Positions 51,628 through 62,000 of a stretch of 64,000 nt of DNA are shown one piece after another. Position 1 is the first letter of the stretch. Each line of letters begins with the position of its first letter. Location: assembly GCF_000374025.1 (NCBI RefSeq), contig NZ_KB893182.1, positions 1-64,000 on the forward strand, read 5' to 3'. Both the position numbers and the translations under genes were made by a program. This stretch comes from Spirosoma panaciterrae DSM 21099. Lineage in GTDB: Bacteria; Bacteroidota; Bacteroidia; Cytophagales; Spirosomataceae. The notes under the pieces were generated by a model, which saw only the letters and a list, made by a program, of their open reading frames with translations, made no database searches and was not told where the DNA came from.

Positions 51628-52944
51628 TCAGGATAGCTTAGGTAAGACCCAGGGGGCTCGGTAATGGGCTTTGGTGAGCGCCTGTGCCGACGTATCTCCA
51701 ACAATACCGCCCTGGTCGTTGTGCCAGGTGAGCTTTTTTCCGGTCCGATAGGCAATGTTGCCCAGATGCGAATGTAAGGCCACGTTGCGCCCAACCTCTG
51801 CCGGGCAGTTAGGCTGTTGTCTCGATCGAATACATTCCAGAAAATTTCGGGTATGACTGTCCAAATCCCGGCCACTGCCATACTGGATTGGCTGAGCCGG
51901 GACCAGATAACGGCCCTGTTCTACCTCAGGCAGTACTTCCCATTTGCTACGATCAATCACCACGGTACCCAGATTCCCAATAAAGGCAACGCCATGATCG
52001 CGATCGTAGGGGCCGCGCATTGTACCCAGCGATTGCTCCCACAGGATCGAAAAGTTGCCATAATCATATACCACCTGCATGGTATCGGGCGTATCGCCAT
52101 CCTGATCGGGGAAGCCAAATTTACCTCCCGTAGCCACGACAGAGTTGGGGGCAGTAACGTTCATGCCCCAAAGCGCAATGTCGATCATGTGGGCTCCCCA
52201 GTCGGTCATGAGTCCACCCGCATAATCCCAGTAGTAGCGGAAGGTTCCATGAAATCGATTTCGGTTGAATGGCCGACCTGGGGCCGGGCCCAGCCACATA
52301 TCGTAATCGACCCCGGCCGGAACAGGTTCGTTGGGGCGCGGTGGAAATTCTTTTCCGTAATTCATGAAGGCCCAGGTTTTCACCGACCTCACCCGGCCAA
52401 TTTTCCCCGACTGAACATAGTCCAGTGCTGCTTTCCAATGGGGGCCACTCCGTTGCCATTGTCCCACCTGAACAATTCGGTTATAGCGTTTGGCGGCTGC
52501 TACGATCAGATCGCACTCTTCAATGGTCGTAGCCAGAGGTTTTTCGACATATACATCTTTTCCGGCCTGGCAGGCATATACGGCAGGCAGACAATGCCAG
52601 TGATCGGGAGTGCCTACGATTACGGCATCGACGGTTTTATCATCGATCAGTTTCCGAAAGTCGTTGTACAGCGTAACTTTTTTGCCGGTTTGTTTTTCCA
52701 GTTCATCCGAGCGCTTTTTCAATACGTTACTGTCTACATCGCATAACGCAACACAAACGGCTCCGGCATTTTTCAACATCGACGTCAGGTCGGCCCAACC
52801 CATATTGTTGACACCAATCAACCCGATCCGGATGGTATCGGATGGAGCTACTGAACGGCCTAGTTCGGGCAGTGTGGCCGACAGGCCCAACCCAGCCGCC
52901 AGGTGCGTTGACTGGTGAAGAAAATCGCGTCTTGATGAAGGCAT
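51628..52944 (-). CDS. exported Gfo/Idh/MocA-family oxidoreductase
   Basis: A protein of 438 residues from ATG 52944 with a twin-arginine-type start (MPSSRRDFLHQSTHLAAGL). The NAD-binding half has TIRIGLIGVNNMGWADLTSM and DAVIVGTPDHWHCLPAVYA, then the active-site motif CQAGKDVYVEKPLATTIEEC. The second half contains YYWDYAGGLMTDWGAHMIDI, the substrate-binding His region. It probably oxidises a sugar or inositol derivative in the periplasm. It is convergent with the receiver gene and about 230 bp downstream of the paralogue at 53179 on the same strand. Confidence 0.9.
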   Translation of the reverse strand: MPSSRRDFLHQSTHLAAGLGLSATLPELGRSVAPSDTIRIGLIGVNNMGWADLTSMLKNAGAVCVALCDVDSNVLKKRSDELEKQTGKKVTLYNDFRKLIDDKTVDAVIVGTPDHWHCLPAVYACQAGKDVYVEKPLATTIEECDLIVAAAKRYNRIVQVGQWQRSGPHWKAALDYVQSGKIGRVRSVKTWAFMNYGKEFPPRPNEPVPAGVDYDMWLGPAPGRPFNRNRFHGTFRYYWDYAGGLMTDWGAHMIDIALWGMNVTAPNSVVATGGKFGFPDQDGDTPDTMQVVYDYGNFSILWEQSLGTMRGPYDRDHGVAFIGNLGTVVIDRSKWEVLPEVEQGRYLVPAQPIQYGSGRDLDSHTRNFLECIRSRQQPNCPAEVGRNVALHSHLGNIAYRTGKKLTWHNDQGGIVGDTSAQALTKAHYRAPWVLPKLS

Positions 52945-53129
52945 TGTGTTCAAGTAGAAAAGGCTAAGGGCCACCTAAAAAAGACAAGAGTGAATCGAAA
53001 CTACTACCGCCCCGAACGGCAATCGGTCAGTAACGGCTTATCGATAAATGACTAGCCGGAAAGAGCGCAACATAGGCAACGCTCTAAAGTTGTACGATCA
53101 ACGGCTTAGAGGCAAAGCCAAGACCAGAA

Positions 53130-53160
53130 AAAATAAAAGCCGACTCTTGGAGCCAGCTTT
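53130..53160 (-). terminator. terminator after the upstream Gfo/Idh/MocA gene
   Basis: On the minus strand AAAGCTGGCT (53160-53151) pairs with AGTCGGCTTT (53145-53136), including two G-T pairs, and TTATTTTTT follows. It separates the two paralogous oxidoreductase genes. Confidence 0.7.
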
Positions 53161-53178
53161 CTGATAATAAATACTATC

Positions 53179-54486
53179 CTAAACCGGATATTGCCATTCT
53201 CCGCGATAGGCCCGACTGAGTAATTTGTTCGCTTCGGGGTCGTTCGGAATCTGGCTACCATCCCATTCAACGCTTCGGCCGAGTTTCAGCGACAGCATTC
53301 CCAGCAGGGCCATGTTTGTGGAGCGATGACCGATCTCAATATCGCAAACGGGGAGTTTGTTGGATTTGATGCTTTGCAGAAAATTGGCCCAGAGCAGGGC
53401 AATGTTCTGATCATCGGGTTTGTCGAGCTGGGCATCCTGATGGATAATAGGCTTTTTCGAGTCGGCGGGATAGAATGTCCAGCCATCAAGCCAGCCCATG
53501 TGAAAGGTGCCTTCCGTTCCGTAGAAATATACGCCCACAGCCTGTTGGGGATGGGTCTTTTCGGCGTTATTGCCGGCAAAAGTCCGATGCTCCCAAACCG
53601 CCGTGAAGTTTTCGAATTCAAACGTAGCCACCTGATGATCGGGCGCATCAGTGTTGTCTTGTTTGATGGCCCGTCCGCCCGTCGAATAGACCTTTCGCGG
53701 ATGCTTTTCTTCGGTAATCCATAAGATTTGGTCCATCCAGTGAATACCCCAGTCGCCCAGCGTTCCATTGGCATAATTCAAAAAATTACGCCAGCTTCGG
53801 GGGTGCATTGCTTTGTTGTAGGCATGAAGCGGGGCCGGGCCGCACCACATGTTCCAGTCAATCTCAGGGGGCGTCTCGCTATCGGGGGTAGGCTGTCCGG
53901 CTCCCCCTGCGTAATGCACAAACGCCCGTGCCATCCCAATTTTGCCTGCCTTTCCTGACCTCAAAAACTCCATACCCGATACATTGTGGGGCGATACCCG
54001 GCGGTGCATCCCAACCTGACAGATCCGACCCGTTTGCCGGGCGGCTTTTACCATGGCCTTCCCTTCGTTGATGGTGTGGCTGATGGGTTTTTCGACGTAC
54101 ACGTGGGCACCTGCCTGCATGGCTGCAATAGCCGCCAGAGGGTGCCAGTGATCGGGTGTGGCCACAATCACAATCTGGGGTTTTTCGGCGGCCAGCATTT
54201 CCCGGTAGTCCCGATAGAGTTTTGGTTTGTCGGTCGTGAGTTTGCTTAGTTCTTCACTTGTCTTCTGAAGCTGGCGGCTATCTACATCACACAACGCCAC
54301 TATTTTCGATTCGCCCGCCTGGACGGCACAACGCAGTATATTGTTGCCCCACCATCCGGTCCCGATTAGGGCGGTACGGTATTTCTGGGCGGGTTGTCGG
54401 GTAATAAACGCCCGTACCTGGGTGGGGTCAGTAATCAGGGTAGCACCGGCAAGAGCAGACGTTTTCAGGAAATCGGAGCGGTTCAT
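53179..54486 (-). CDS. exported Gfo/Idh/MocA-family oxidoreductase
   Basis: A protein of 435 residues from ATG 54486 (MNRSDFLKTSALAGATLITD), a signal resembling Tat but with a single Arg before SDFLK. The Rossmann part has YRTALIGTGWWGNNILRCAV and PQIVIVATPDHWHPLAAIAA, then MQAGAHVYVEKPISHTINEG with the catalytic Lys. NYANGTLGDWGIHWMDQI is the conserved second-domain motif. It is a paralogue of the gene at 51628 and likely works on related substrates. In-frame codons to 54540 would add 18 residues before the signal sequence. Confidence 0.9.
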   Translation of the reverse strand: MNRSDFLKTSALAGATLITDPTQVRAFITRQPAQKYRTALIGTGWWGNNILRCAVQAGESKIVALCDVDSRQLQKTSEELSKLTTDKPKLYRDYREMLAAEKPQIVIVATPDHWHPLAAIAAMQAGAHVYVEKPISHTINEGKAMVKAARQTGRICQVGMHRRVSPHNVSGMEFLRSGKAGKIGMARAFVHYAGGAGQPTPDSETPPEIDWNMWCGPAPLHAYNKAMHPRSWRNFLNYANGTLGDWGIHWMDQILWITEEKHPRKVYSTGGRAIKQDNTDAPDHQVATFEFENFTAVWEHRTFAGNNAEKTHPQQAVGVYFYGTEGTFHMGWLDGWTFYPADSKKPIIHQDAQLDKPDDQNIALLWANFLQSIKSNKLPVCDIEIGHRSTNMALLGMLSLKLGRSVEWDGSQIPNDPEANKLLSRAYRGEWQYPV

Positions 54487-54578
54487 CGGAAAACAGGGTT
54501 TCAGTGGTCTCAGTAAAAGCCCGACAGGCAGGCCTTCCAATTGTCAAAGATGAAATCCTTGTTTTTTTACCGTCGATT

Positions 54579-55349
54579 TTATAAACCCGATAGCAACGGC
54601 CTGGCTCCTAAAGCCTCCAGCAACAGAAAGGAAACGACGCCGATATAAACCGTGGTGAAAAGAAAAACCTGAATCGGTCGTCGGGCAATGTAGTACCCAA
54701 ACAGGGGAATCAACTGAAGGGCATGCATACCAAAAAAGTGACCAATACGCAGATCGCCGTAGCGGGTAGACCAGTTCAGGATGGGTAACCCTGCCCCACC
54801 ATCGGGAGCGCCTACCGTATGGCCAAGCCGAGTGGCCATCATAAATCCTTCAAACGCAAAAACGACGAAGGTCAGAATGCCGATCCGAATGGCCCATAAA
54901 TAGCTGGCACTCAACTGGGGGGTATGAAGGCGAAAGAATAGGTATCCGATGTAGCCCGTCCAGCCCGTCAGCACTGTAATTGCGATCCCCATGATGCTAA
55001 AAAGCATACCATCAAGAGCTGAATTGACGTTGAAGTGCGATAGCTTTCCCAGGGTAGCCTGTCCGGTTATGATGATGAGCTCGATGGCCATGGCCACTAC
55101 AACCACCCAGTTATAGATCGTTATGGTACGCGTCGGGCTCAGATACCCCGTGTACCAACTCATAGTCCAGCAGAAGATCGTGATCGACACGAAAAACTTC
55201 ATGGGCTTGATAAACGCATTGATTCCCAGTACCTGCACGTTGGTAGCCAGCGCCAGTATAGCACAGACAAACGTACCGGCCAGACATAGCCAGCCGAAAC
55301 GATAGAGCAGCGCATTGCGTTTTTTTAGCGTTTCCAGAAAATAGCTCAT
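54579..55349 (-). CDS. multi-spanning membrane protein, unknown function
   Basis: A 256-residue protein with about seven hydrophobic helices (for example LCLAGTFVCAILALA, WVVVVAMAIELIIITG, MLFSIMGIAITVLTGWTGYI, FLFTTVYIGVVSFLLLEALG). A conserved-looking GHTVGAPDGGAGLPILNWST loop precedes a helix with RIGHFFGMHALQLIPLFGYY, whose two His residues could bind a cofactor. I do not recognise the family. It lies 88 bp downstream of an ABA4-like membrane protein gene on the same strand. Confidence 0.7.
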   Translation of the reverse strand: MSYFLETLKKRNALLYRFGWLCLAGTFVCAILALATNVQVLGINAFIKPMKFFVSITIFCWTMSWYTGYLSPTRTITIYNWVVVVAMAIELIIITGQATLGKLSHFNVNSALDGMLFSIMGIAITVLTGWTGYIGYLFFRLHTPQLSASYLWAIRIGILTFVVFAFEGFMMATRLGHTVGAPDGGAGLPILNWSTRYGDLRIGHFFGMHALQLIPLFGYYIARRPIQVFLFTTVYIGVVSFLLLEALGARPLLSGL

Positions 55350-55437
55350 GTATCGGTTAGTTCGCTGAAACGTATCAGACCTTCTTGATTGAACGACATA
55401 AACGCTGACAAGTTTTTGTACAGCTCTTAAAATGCGA

Positions 55438-55869
55438 TTAGATCGACAGTCGACGTGTCCGAATCAAACGGACGATCCAGTACAGCAGCAGCCCGACCGG
55501 GCCGAGCATAAAACAGAAAAACAGCGGAAGTACGATGAGCCAGTGGGGAATGTTCTTCGCCTGCGCATCCCGGACAATAACGCTGCCAACAACCAGATCG
55601 AAGGCAAGGTAATGCACCCAGGCGGCCAGTATAACCCCACTGCTCCCGGTAGCAAATAACCGTTTGATACCGGCCAGCGAACCGAATGCACCAAAGTCGA
55701 TGGCTCCATCGCTAAACAGGTAAACGAGATAAATAACAGCAATACACACCGGAATCAGGTAGCTGTTCATCAGCCAGCGCGTTACGTTCCAGCGTGGGGC
55801 AACGGCCATCAGCAGCCACTGAGGTAGTACGAGGGTACTGGCAACCTGAAAGGCGATTTCGGGCGACAT
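55438..55869 (-). CDS. ABA4-like (DUF4281) membrane protein
   Basis: A 143-residue protein with four predicted helices. The features match ABA4-like proteins: MSPEIAFQVASTLVLPQWLL at the start, GSLAGIKRLFATGSSGVILA, WVHYLAFDLVVGSVIVRDAQ and GPVGLLLYWIVRLIR. In plants ABA4 is needed for neoxanthin synthesis; the bacterial role is unknown. Probably co-transcribed with the membrane protein at 54579. Confidence 0.85.
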   Translation of the reverse strand: MSPEIAFQVASTLVLPQWLLMAVAPRWNVTRWLMNSYLIPVCIAVIYLVYLFSDGAIDFGAFGSLAGIKRLFATGSSGVILAAWVHYLAFDLVVGSVIVRDAQAKNIPHWLIVLPLFFCFMLGPVGLLLYWIVRLIRTRRLSI

Positions 55870-55951
55870 AGGCGTTCATGCGTTTATAACGGCGGATACG
55901 GATTGCTGCCTCAGCTACTTTTTGTTTGGCAAGCCTGTATACGCCAAAAAC

Positions 55952-57160
55952 TTATTGAGAAACTTTCGCCTGCCCCAGTACCCGCAGGAGATTACCGCCC
56001 CAGATTTTGGCAATGTCGGCTTCCGAGTAGTTACGCCGGACCAGTTCGGCAGTCAGGTTTTCGATCTGGCTGACGTCTTCCAGGCCATTCACCCCACCAC
56101 CGCCGTCAAAATCGGAGCCAATACCGACATGGTCGATACCTACCAGCTTCACAATATGATCGATGTGATCAACAATGTCGGATAGGCTGGCTCGTTCTGA
56201 GGCATACACTTTGGAGACCGAATCGCTCATCGCCTGAATACGGGCTTCCATGTCAGGGGTAGCTACTTTACCCACCCGCGACATCCGAATTTTGGTTTTA
56301 GCCGCCCGGTGCTCATCCGACGGTTTTTTCAGGTAATCGCTTACAAAATTGACTTGTACCACACCCCCTTTAGCGGCCAGTGCTTTGATCATCTCGTCGG
56401 TCATATTCCGGGGAAAATCGCAAATGGCCCGGCAGTTGGAGTGCGAAGCGATCATGGGTGCTTTCGACAGCGCCAGCGCGTCGTAAAAGGTGCTATCGGC
56501 CACGTGCGAAACGTCGATCAGGATACCGAGTCGGTTCATTTCGGCCACTACTTTTTTACCAAACTCGCTAAGGCCGCCGTACATCGGCCCATCTGGATCG
56601 GTGGATGAATCCCCGATGAGGTTGTTGGCAAAGTGGGTGAGGGTAATGTAGCGTGCGCCTAGGTCATAGTATTTCTGGAGCATCGACAGATCATCGCCAA
56701 CCGGATAGCCATTTTCCATACCGATAAAGACAGCACGCTTGCCCGCTTTCTGAATTCGGTAGGCATCGGCAGGAGAGGTGGCTAGCTCGGCCAGATTGGG
56801 GTACTTTTTCAGAGCCTGATGAATCAGATCGAACTGGTTCAGCGCATCACGTTTCGCATCGGCATGGCCTTCGGGGGTTCGGGGGCCCTGTGAAGTATAT
56901 ACGGCAAAGAACATGGCATCCATACCGCCCTGCTTCATGCGTGGAAAATCGATCTGCGATCCGTCGCGTTTGGTATCGTGCGTCTGACCGACATCGAATC
57001 CCTCTTTTTTCATCATAATCGGGGCATCGGCATGTGTATCGAGCGTCAGCACGCGCTGGTGAATCTTATGGACTTTTTTCGCCACAGGATCATCGCCACC
57101 GAACGGACGGGGGCTGATGACGTTCAGTACAAGCAGCGTAGACAAAGCAATTGGAAGCAT
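55952..57160 (-). CDS. membrane (renal-type) dipeptidase, M19 family
   Basis: A 402-residue zinc dipeptidase. The N-terminus MLPIALSTLLVLNVISPRPF is signal-like. VLTLDTHADAPIMMKKEG carries the first metal-binding His and Asp. FIGMENGYPVGDDLSML, LIDVSHVADSTFYDALALSK and MIASHSNCRAICDFPRNMTD contain the bridging Glu and the His ligands, and VGIGSDFDGGGG closes the site. All are intact. It probably degrades dipeptides in the periplasm. Confidence 0.94.
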   Translation of the reverse strand: MLPIALSTLLVLNVISPRPFGGDDPVAKKVHKIHQRVLTLDTHADAPIMMKKEGFDVGQTHDTKRDGSQIDFPRMKQGGMDAMFFAVYTSQGPRTPEGHADAKRDALNQFDLIHQALKKYPNLAELATSPADAYRIQKAGKRAVFIGMENGYPVGDDLSMLQKYYDLGARYITLTHFANNLIGDSSTDPDGPMYGGLSEFGKKVVAEMNRLGILIDVSHVADSTFYDALALSKAPMIASHSNCRAICDFPRNMTDEMIKALAAKGGVVQVNFVSDYLKKPSDEHRAAKTKIRMSRVGKVATPDMEARIQAMSDSVSKVYASERASLSDIVDHIDHIVKLVGIDHVGIGSDFDGGGGVNGLEDVSQIENLTAELVRRNYSEADIAKIWGGNLLRVLGQAKVSQ

Positions 57161-57258
57161 AATCAGTCAGGTTGTATAGATACGAAGAGGATTGTTTCGA
57201 AACTACGCATTGCCCTCCGAAATGACAAACTTTCGACGGAAAGCTCCTGTTATGGCAC

Positions 57259-57352
57259 TATCTTTGTCAAAGAGCGAAAGAGCGAAAGAATGAAAGAGTG
57301 AATTACGGACATCTTTTATTCGCTCTTTCGCTCTTTCACTCTTTCACTCTTT
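57259..57352 (+). promoter_or_regulatory. ubiE promoter box and long 5' hairpin of octamer repeats
   Basis: TATCTTTG at 57259-57266 matches the -7 box; no exact TTTG lies 19 nt upstream. The leader starts with (AAAGAGCG-type) octamers at 57269-57305, whose near-complement (CGCTCTTT/CACTCTTT octamers) fills 57316-57352. Mismatches are C/T type and pair as G-U, so a hairpin of about 37 bp with a 10-nt loop can form 4 nt before the ATG. Confidence 0.65.
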
Positions 57353-57356
57353 AAAA

Positions 57357-58085
57357 ATGGCTGTTGTTCCTTATAAAGATAAAGATACGTCGAAACGCGA
57401 GCAGGTTGCGGAGATGTTCGATAGCATTTCGCCCAAATATGATTTGCTGAATCATGTTTTGAGTGGAGGGATAGATATTCTCTGGCGTAAACGGGCTATT
57501 CGTGAATTGAAACCATATGCCCCCAAAACGATTCTGGATATTGCTACCGGAACCGGCGATTTTGCACTCGAAGCGCTGGCATTGAAGCCGAAAAAAATTA
57601 TCGGTGTCGATATTTCAGAAGGCATGCTGGCCATCGGGCGAGAAAAAATGAAGAAGCGTGGTGTCGATACAGTTATCGACCTGCGCACCGGCGATTCAGA
57701 ACGTTTGCCCTTTTCAGACAATGAATTTGATGCCGTCATCGTTTCGTTTGGTGTACGCAATTTCGAGAATCTGCTCAAAGGCTTAACCGATATGCACCGC
57801 GTAACGCGTCCGGGTGGTGTTTGTGTGGTACTGGAATTCTCGAATCCACGTCAGTTCCCGTTTAAACAACTTTATTCATTTTACTCCCGAACTATTCTGC
57901 CGCTCATCGGGCGCGTAGTGAGCAAAGACGCATCGGCTTATACCTACCTGCCCGAATCGGTGCAGGCTTTTCCCGATGGTCCCGACTTCCTGCGAATTTA
58001 TGAAGCGGCCGGATTTACAACTACTAAATGGATACCGCTTACTTTTGGCGTTGCCTCAATTTACATAGGTCACAAACAGGCTTAG
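57357..58085 (+). CDS. ubiE: demethylmenaquinone methyltransferase UbiE/MenG
   Basis: A 242-residue SAM-dependent methyltransferase making menaquinone from demethylmenaquinone. Signatures: REQVAEMFDSISPKYDLLNH, LSGGIDILWRKRAIRELKPY, LDIATGTGDFALEALA (SAM motif), IVSFGVRNFENLLKGLTDMH and RPGGVCVVLEFSNPRQFPFK. The length is normal. The porT-like gene starts 5 bp after its stop, a linkage seen in other Bacteroidota. Confidence 0.97.
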   Translation: MAVVPYKDKDTSKREQVAEMFDSISPKYDLLNHVLSGGIDILWRKRAIRELKPYAPKTILDIATGTGDFALEALALKPKKIIGVDISEGMLAIGREKMKKRGVDTVIDLRTGDSERLPFSDNEFDAVIVSFGVRNFENLLKGLTDMHRVTRPGGVCVVLEFSNPRQFPFKQLYSFYSRTILPLIGRVVSKDASAYTYLPESVQAFPDGPDFLRIYEAAGFTTTKWIPLTFGVASIYIGHKQA

Positions 58086-58090
58086 TTCCC

Positions 58091-58810
58091 ATGAATCGGA
58101 TGCACCGAACGGTGCCGGGGTTAAGCCTGGCTATTGTACTAAGCTTTCTGCTGACCATTCAGAGCCAGGCCCAAACATCGTATAAATACGTTCGGAAACA
58201 CCTTGAGCGTTACGATGAAAAGGAGATTCATTACGGATTTTTCTTTGCGGCCCCAGTCACGCGATTCAGCGTAACCTACAGCCCTGAGTTCATGACGGCC
58301 GATTCGGCTTATCGGATTCATTCGCCCAATAAACCGGCCTTTCGGGTAGGTGGCGTAATCAACCTTTTCCTGACGGATCGTTTTGATCTACGCTTTACGC
58401 CCTCGGTATCCCTTTTCAGCCGGGAAGTCCACTACGATTATCCGGGAGGAACATCCAAAACCGAAACCCGCGAATCGACTTGGGTTGACTTTCCCCTGCT
58501 GCTGAAATACAAATCCGAACGGCGCAACAACACACGCATGTATATGGTGGCAGGCGGAACGTTCAGCATTGAAAGTAACGTGCGACGCAAAGAGCTTCAG
58601 GGAGCCAGTCGGCTAAGTACCGGAACGATGGATTTTGCCGTTGAATACGGCATTGGTCTGGAGCAATTTTTTGAATATTTCAAACTAGCCCCCGAACTGC
58701 GTTTTTCGCATGGCCTGGTCAATCTCTTTAATCCAACCAACAATGCCGCTGGCGTCGGAATCAGTAAATTGACTACGCATTCGGTTACCTTATTCCTGAA
58801 TTTTGAATAG
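58091..58810 (+). CDS. porT: PorT-family outer-membrane beta-barrel protein
   Basis: A protein of 239 residues. The signal peptide (LSLAIVLSFLLTIQSQAQ) is followed by a beta-barrel with alternating strands (HYGFFFAAPVTRFSVTYSPE, FRVGGVINLFLTDRFDLRFT, ESTWVDFPLLLKYKSERRNN) and an aromatic C-terminus (HSVTLFLNFE). This is the PorT family, whose founding member is required for type IX secretion and gliding. I chose ATG 58091 just after the ubiE stop since the signal peptide begins there. Confidence 0.88.
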   Translation: MNRMHRTVPGLSLAIVLSFLLTIQSQAQTSYKYVRKHLERYDEKEIHYGFFFAAPVTRFSVTYSPEFMTADSAYRIHSPNKPAFRVGGVINLFLTDRFDLRFTPSVSLFSREVHYDYPGGTSKTETRESTWVDFPLLLKYKSERRNNTRMYMVAGGTFSIESNVRRKELQGASRLSTGTMDFAVEYGIGLEQFFEYFKLAPELRFSHGLVNLFNPTNNAAGVGISKLTTHSVTLFLNFE

Positions 58811-58824
58811 CCTACCTATCTTTA

Positions 58825-58871
58825 AAAGAAGCGGATGATCGGTGTATATCGTGATTCGCTTCTTTGTTTTT
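58825..58871 (+). terminator. terminator after porT
   Basis: AAAGAAGCG (58825-58833) pairs with CGCTTCTTT (58857-58865), with additional inner pairing of GATGATC against GTGATT-type sequence, followed by GTTTTT. Confidence 0.75.
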
Positions 58872-59044
58872 GATTATCCTTAATGAATTGATTTATATTT
58901 CGATAAAATAAATATAAGTTATAAGTTATTTTATTTTTTTGAGCATATGCAAAATTTTGTTTAAAACTATTGGTCAATGATTGTAATTTAGCCGATGTGG
59001 TATTTATTGTTTCTGGCTCCTCACTTAAGGCATACGAATACATC

Positions 59045-62000
59045 ATGGCTAAACTATGCATGCACTACCAGGTCTGCTTTACACTACTTGTCTGGGCACT
59101 GAATTTATTCGGATCAACATCAGTAAAGGCTGAATATGCCGCTGATTCGATCCAGGTTACGGTAACAGAGGGTACCAATATGGCCGCCGATCTGTCGCCC
59201 GATAAGAAAACAATCGTTATCGATCTACAGGGTACACTCTGGCTAGTACCGGCTGCAGGCGGCACCGCCAAACCAATAACCGATGCCCTGGGCGATTGTC
59301 GGCAGCCAAGTTGGTCGCCCGATGGGAGCCAGATTGCCTTTCATGCTTTCTGGGATGGGCGTTATCACATCTGGACAGTGTCGAAAGCCGGTGGAAAGCC
59401 CCGTCAACTGACGAGCGGACTGTCTGACGACCGCGAGCCACACTGGTCGCCCGACGGCAAAACCCTTGTGTTCTCATCAGACCGTGGGGGCAATTATGAC
59501 ATCTGGCAGTTAACCCTGGCCGATGGAAAACTCACCCAACTAACGACCAATCCCGCCAACGACTTCAATCCCGCTTTCTCCCCCGACGGGAAGCAGATCG
59601 CTTTTATTTCCGATCGGCCCGATGCACCCGGCGTGTACACAATGACGCCCGGACGAACAGAAAAGTTAATTTCAGCCTCTAATGACAAACTGGCCAGTCC
59701 GGCCTGGCAACCCGATGGAACAATACTTTACTACAACCTGCTCAACAAATCGCAGAGTGGTTTAGCAGCAGTCAGTGCATCGGCAGGAGCGGCCACCATC
59801 CTCACCGAAACAGCCGAAGATGTGTTCCCGTTTCGAGTGGCCTGGTTTTCGGCAGATGAGTATCTGTACACGGCTGACGGGCTCCTAAAACGGTGTAAAA
59901 TCGGAAGTAAAGGGGCGCAAACTATTCCGTTTCAGGCCATTATCTCACTGCCTCGTACGACTTACAAACGGAAAACATACGACTTCGATGCGAAAGGCCC
60001 ACAGCCGGTGCTAGGTATTAAAGGGCCTACTAGTTCACCCGATGGGAAACAGATTGCCTTTGCCGCTCTGGGCGACATCTGGCTACTCACCAAAGGCGAT
60101 AAAAAGCCCCGTAAGTTGACAAGCGGTTCTTCTATGGAAGTAGACCCGGCCTGGTCGCCCGATGGGACCAAACTAACGTATACATCGGATCGGAACGGGA
60201 CTATGGATATCTGGATTCATGATCTGAACACGGGCCAGGAAAAATGCCTGGTCGATATGGCTGAGGATCTTCACTTTCCAACCTGGTCGCCCGACGGTAG
60301 CAAGATCGCGTTCTACCAAAGTGATCCGCGCAACGCCTGGGGGCGCAGTACATTGTATACGGCCGACGTTACCTACACGGCCGATGTAAATTCGCCCAAA
60401 ATACAGAAAGTGCATGAGTCAGTCTTCGTGCCCAGTCAGGCCAGTTGGTCGCCCGATGGAAAAACGATTGCCGTATCGGCCCTACATCCCTATTCGTCCC
60501 GATATCGGGAAGGTGTCAGTGAAGTACTGTTGATTTCGTTCGATGGTAAAAATGATCGGTATGTATCTCCTGCCCCCGGTCATAGCCTGGGTACACGCAG
60601 CAAAAACGGTCCCGTTTGGTCACCCGATGGCACACAGATGGCCTATATTCTGGATGGCTTACTTTGGGTAACGGCAGTTTTGCCCGATGGCACGCCTACT
60701 GGCCAGCCACGTCAGTTGACCACGGAGCAAGCCGAGGCTCCAACCTGGACGGGCGATTCCAAACACCTGTTATTTCTGGCTACTGAGGTGTTGAAAGAAG
60801 TGTCGCTGGCTGATGGCCATATCGAAACCATTCCCATGGAATTGACCTGGCGACTAAACCAGCCCACTGGTCAGACGGTCGTTCACGCCGGGCGTCTATT
60901 TGATGGTCGTTCCAATACCTATCGACAGAACGTAGATATACTGATTGATGGGCATCGGATTAAAGCCATTTTACCTCACCAGGCGGGGCGTCCGGGTACG
61001 TTCGTTGATGCCTCTGACAAGACGGTAATCCCTGGTTTGTTTGAAATGCATACCCATCAACATGCTATGACGGGTGAGCGCCTGGGGCGGCTATGGCTAT
61101 CCTACGGCATTACTTCCATTCGGGAGCCGGGAGCCGACCCATATGATGCCCTCGAACGCAAAGAATCGTGGGCCAGTGGCGCTCGTTCGGGACCAAGGCA
61201 GTTTTTTACGGGTGGCCTGACCGATGGCACCCGGATTTATTATGGAGCCGCCACGAGCATCAATTCCGACGAGCAGCTTGATCGGGAATTAAACCGTGCC
61301 GTTCGACTCGGTTACGATTTGATTAAAACCTACGTACGCATGCCTGATGCCATGCAGCAGCGTATAACAACCTTTGCCCATGCCCATGGCTTGCCGGTAT
61401 CGTCACATGAGATTTTTCCGGCCATGCGCTATGATGTTGATGCGGTCGAGCATATTGGCGGTACCAGTCGGCGAGGCTATTCGCCTAAGATTACAGCCAT
61501 GAACCGCAGCTATCAGGACGTCATTCAACTATTGGCAAAATCAGGGATGAACATTACGCCCACGGCTTCGTTGCAAGGTGGTTTTTTTGTGATGAGTTCA
61601 AAAAATCCGGCGCTCAATGAGAACTTACAGTACAAAACATTTTTTACCGAAGACTTTCGAAATGCACTTCAGGCTGGAGCTGCCCAGATAACGAAAATCA
61701 ATCCGGGCTATTTGACCAATTTCGGTAATCTACAGCAGGGTGTCAAACGATTGATTGCGGCTGGTGCTCACGTCACGACAGGAACCGACAGCCCTTTTGT
61801 CCCGTATGGATTAAGTCTGCACACCGAGCTTCAGTCTTTTGTTGATGCCGGGTTGACGCCTTACGAAGCCTTACGGTCGGCAACGCTGTGGGCGGCAGAG
61901 ACAGTCGGGGTTAGTAAAGACTTGGGTTCGCTGGAACCGGGTAAGCTGGCAGATCTGGTCATTGTAGAGGGTGATCCACTCAAAACGGTTCAGGATGCAC

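Noticed and set aside
51817-52746. 309-codon plus-strand reading frame
   Set aside because: It is antisense to an intact Gfo/Idh/MocA gene and shows no family features.
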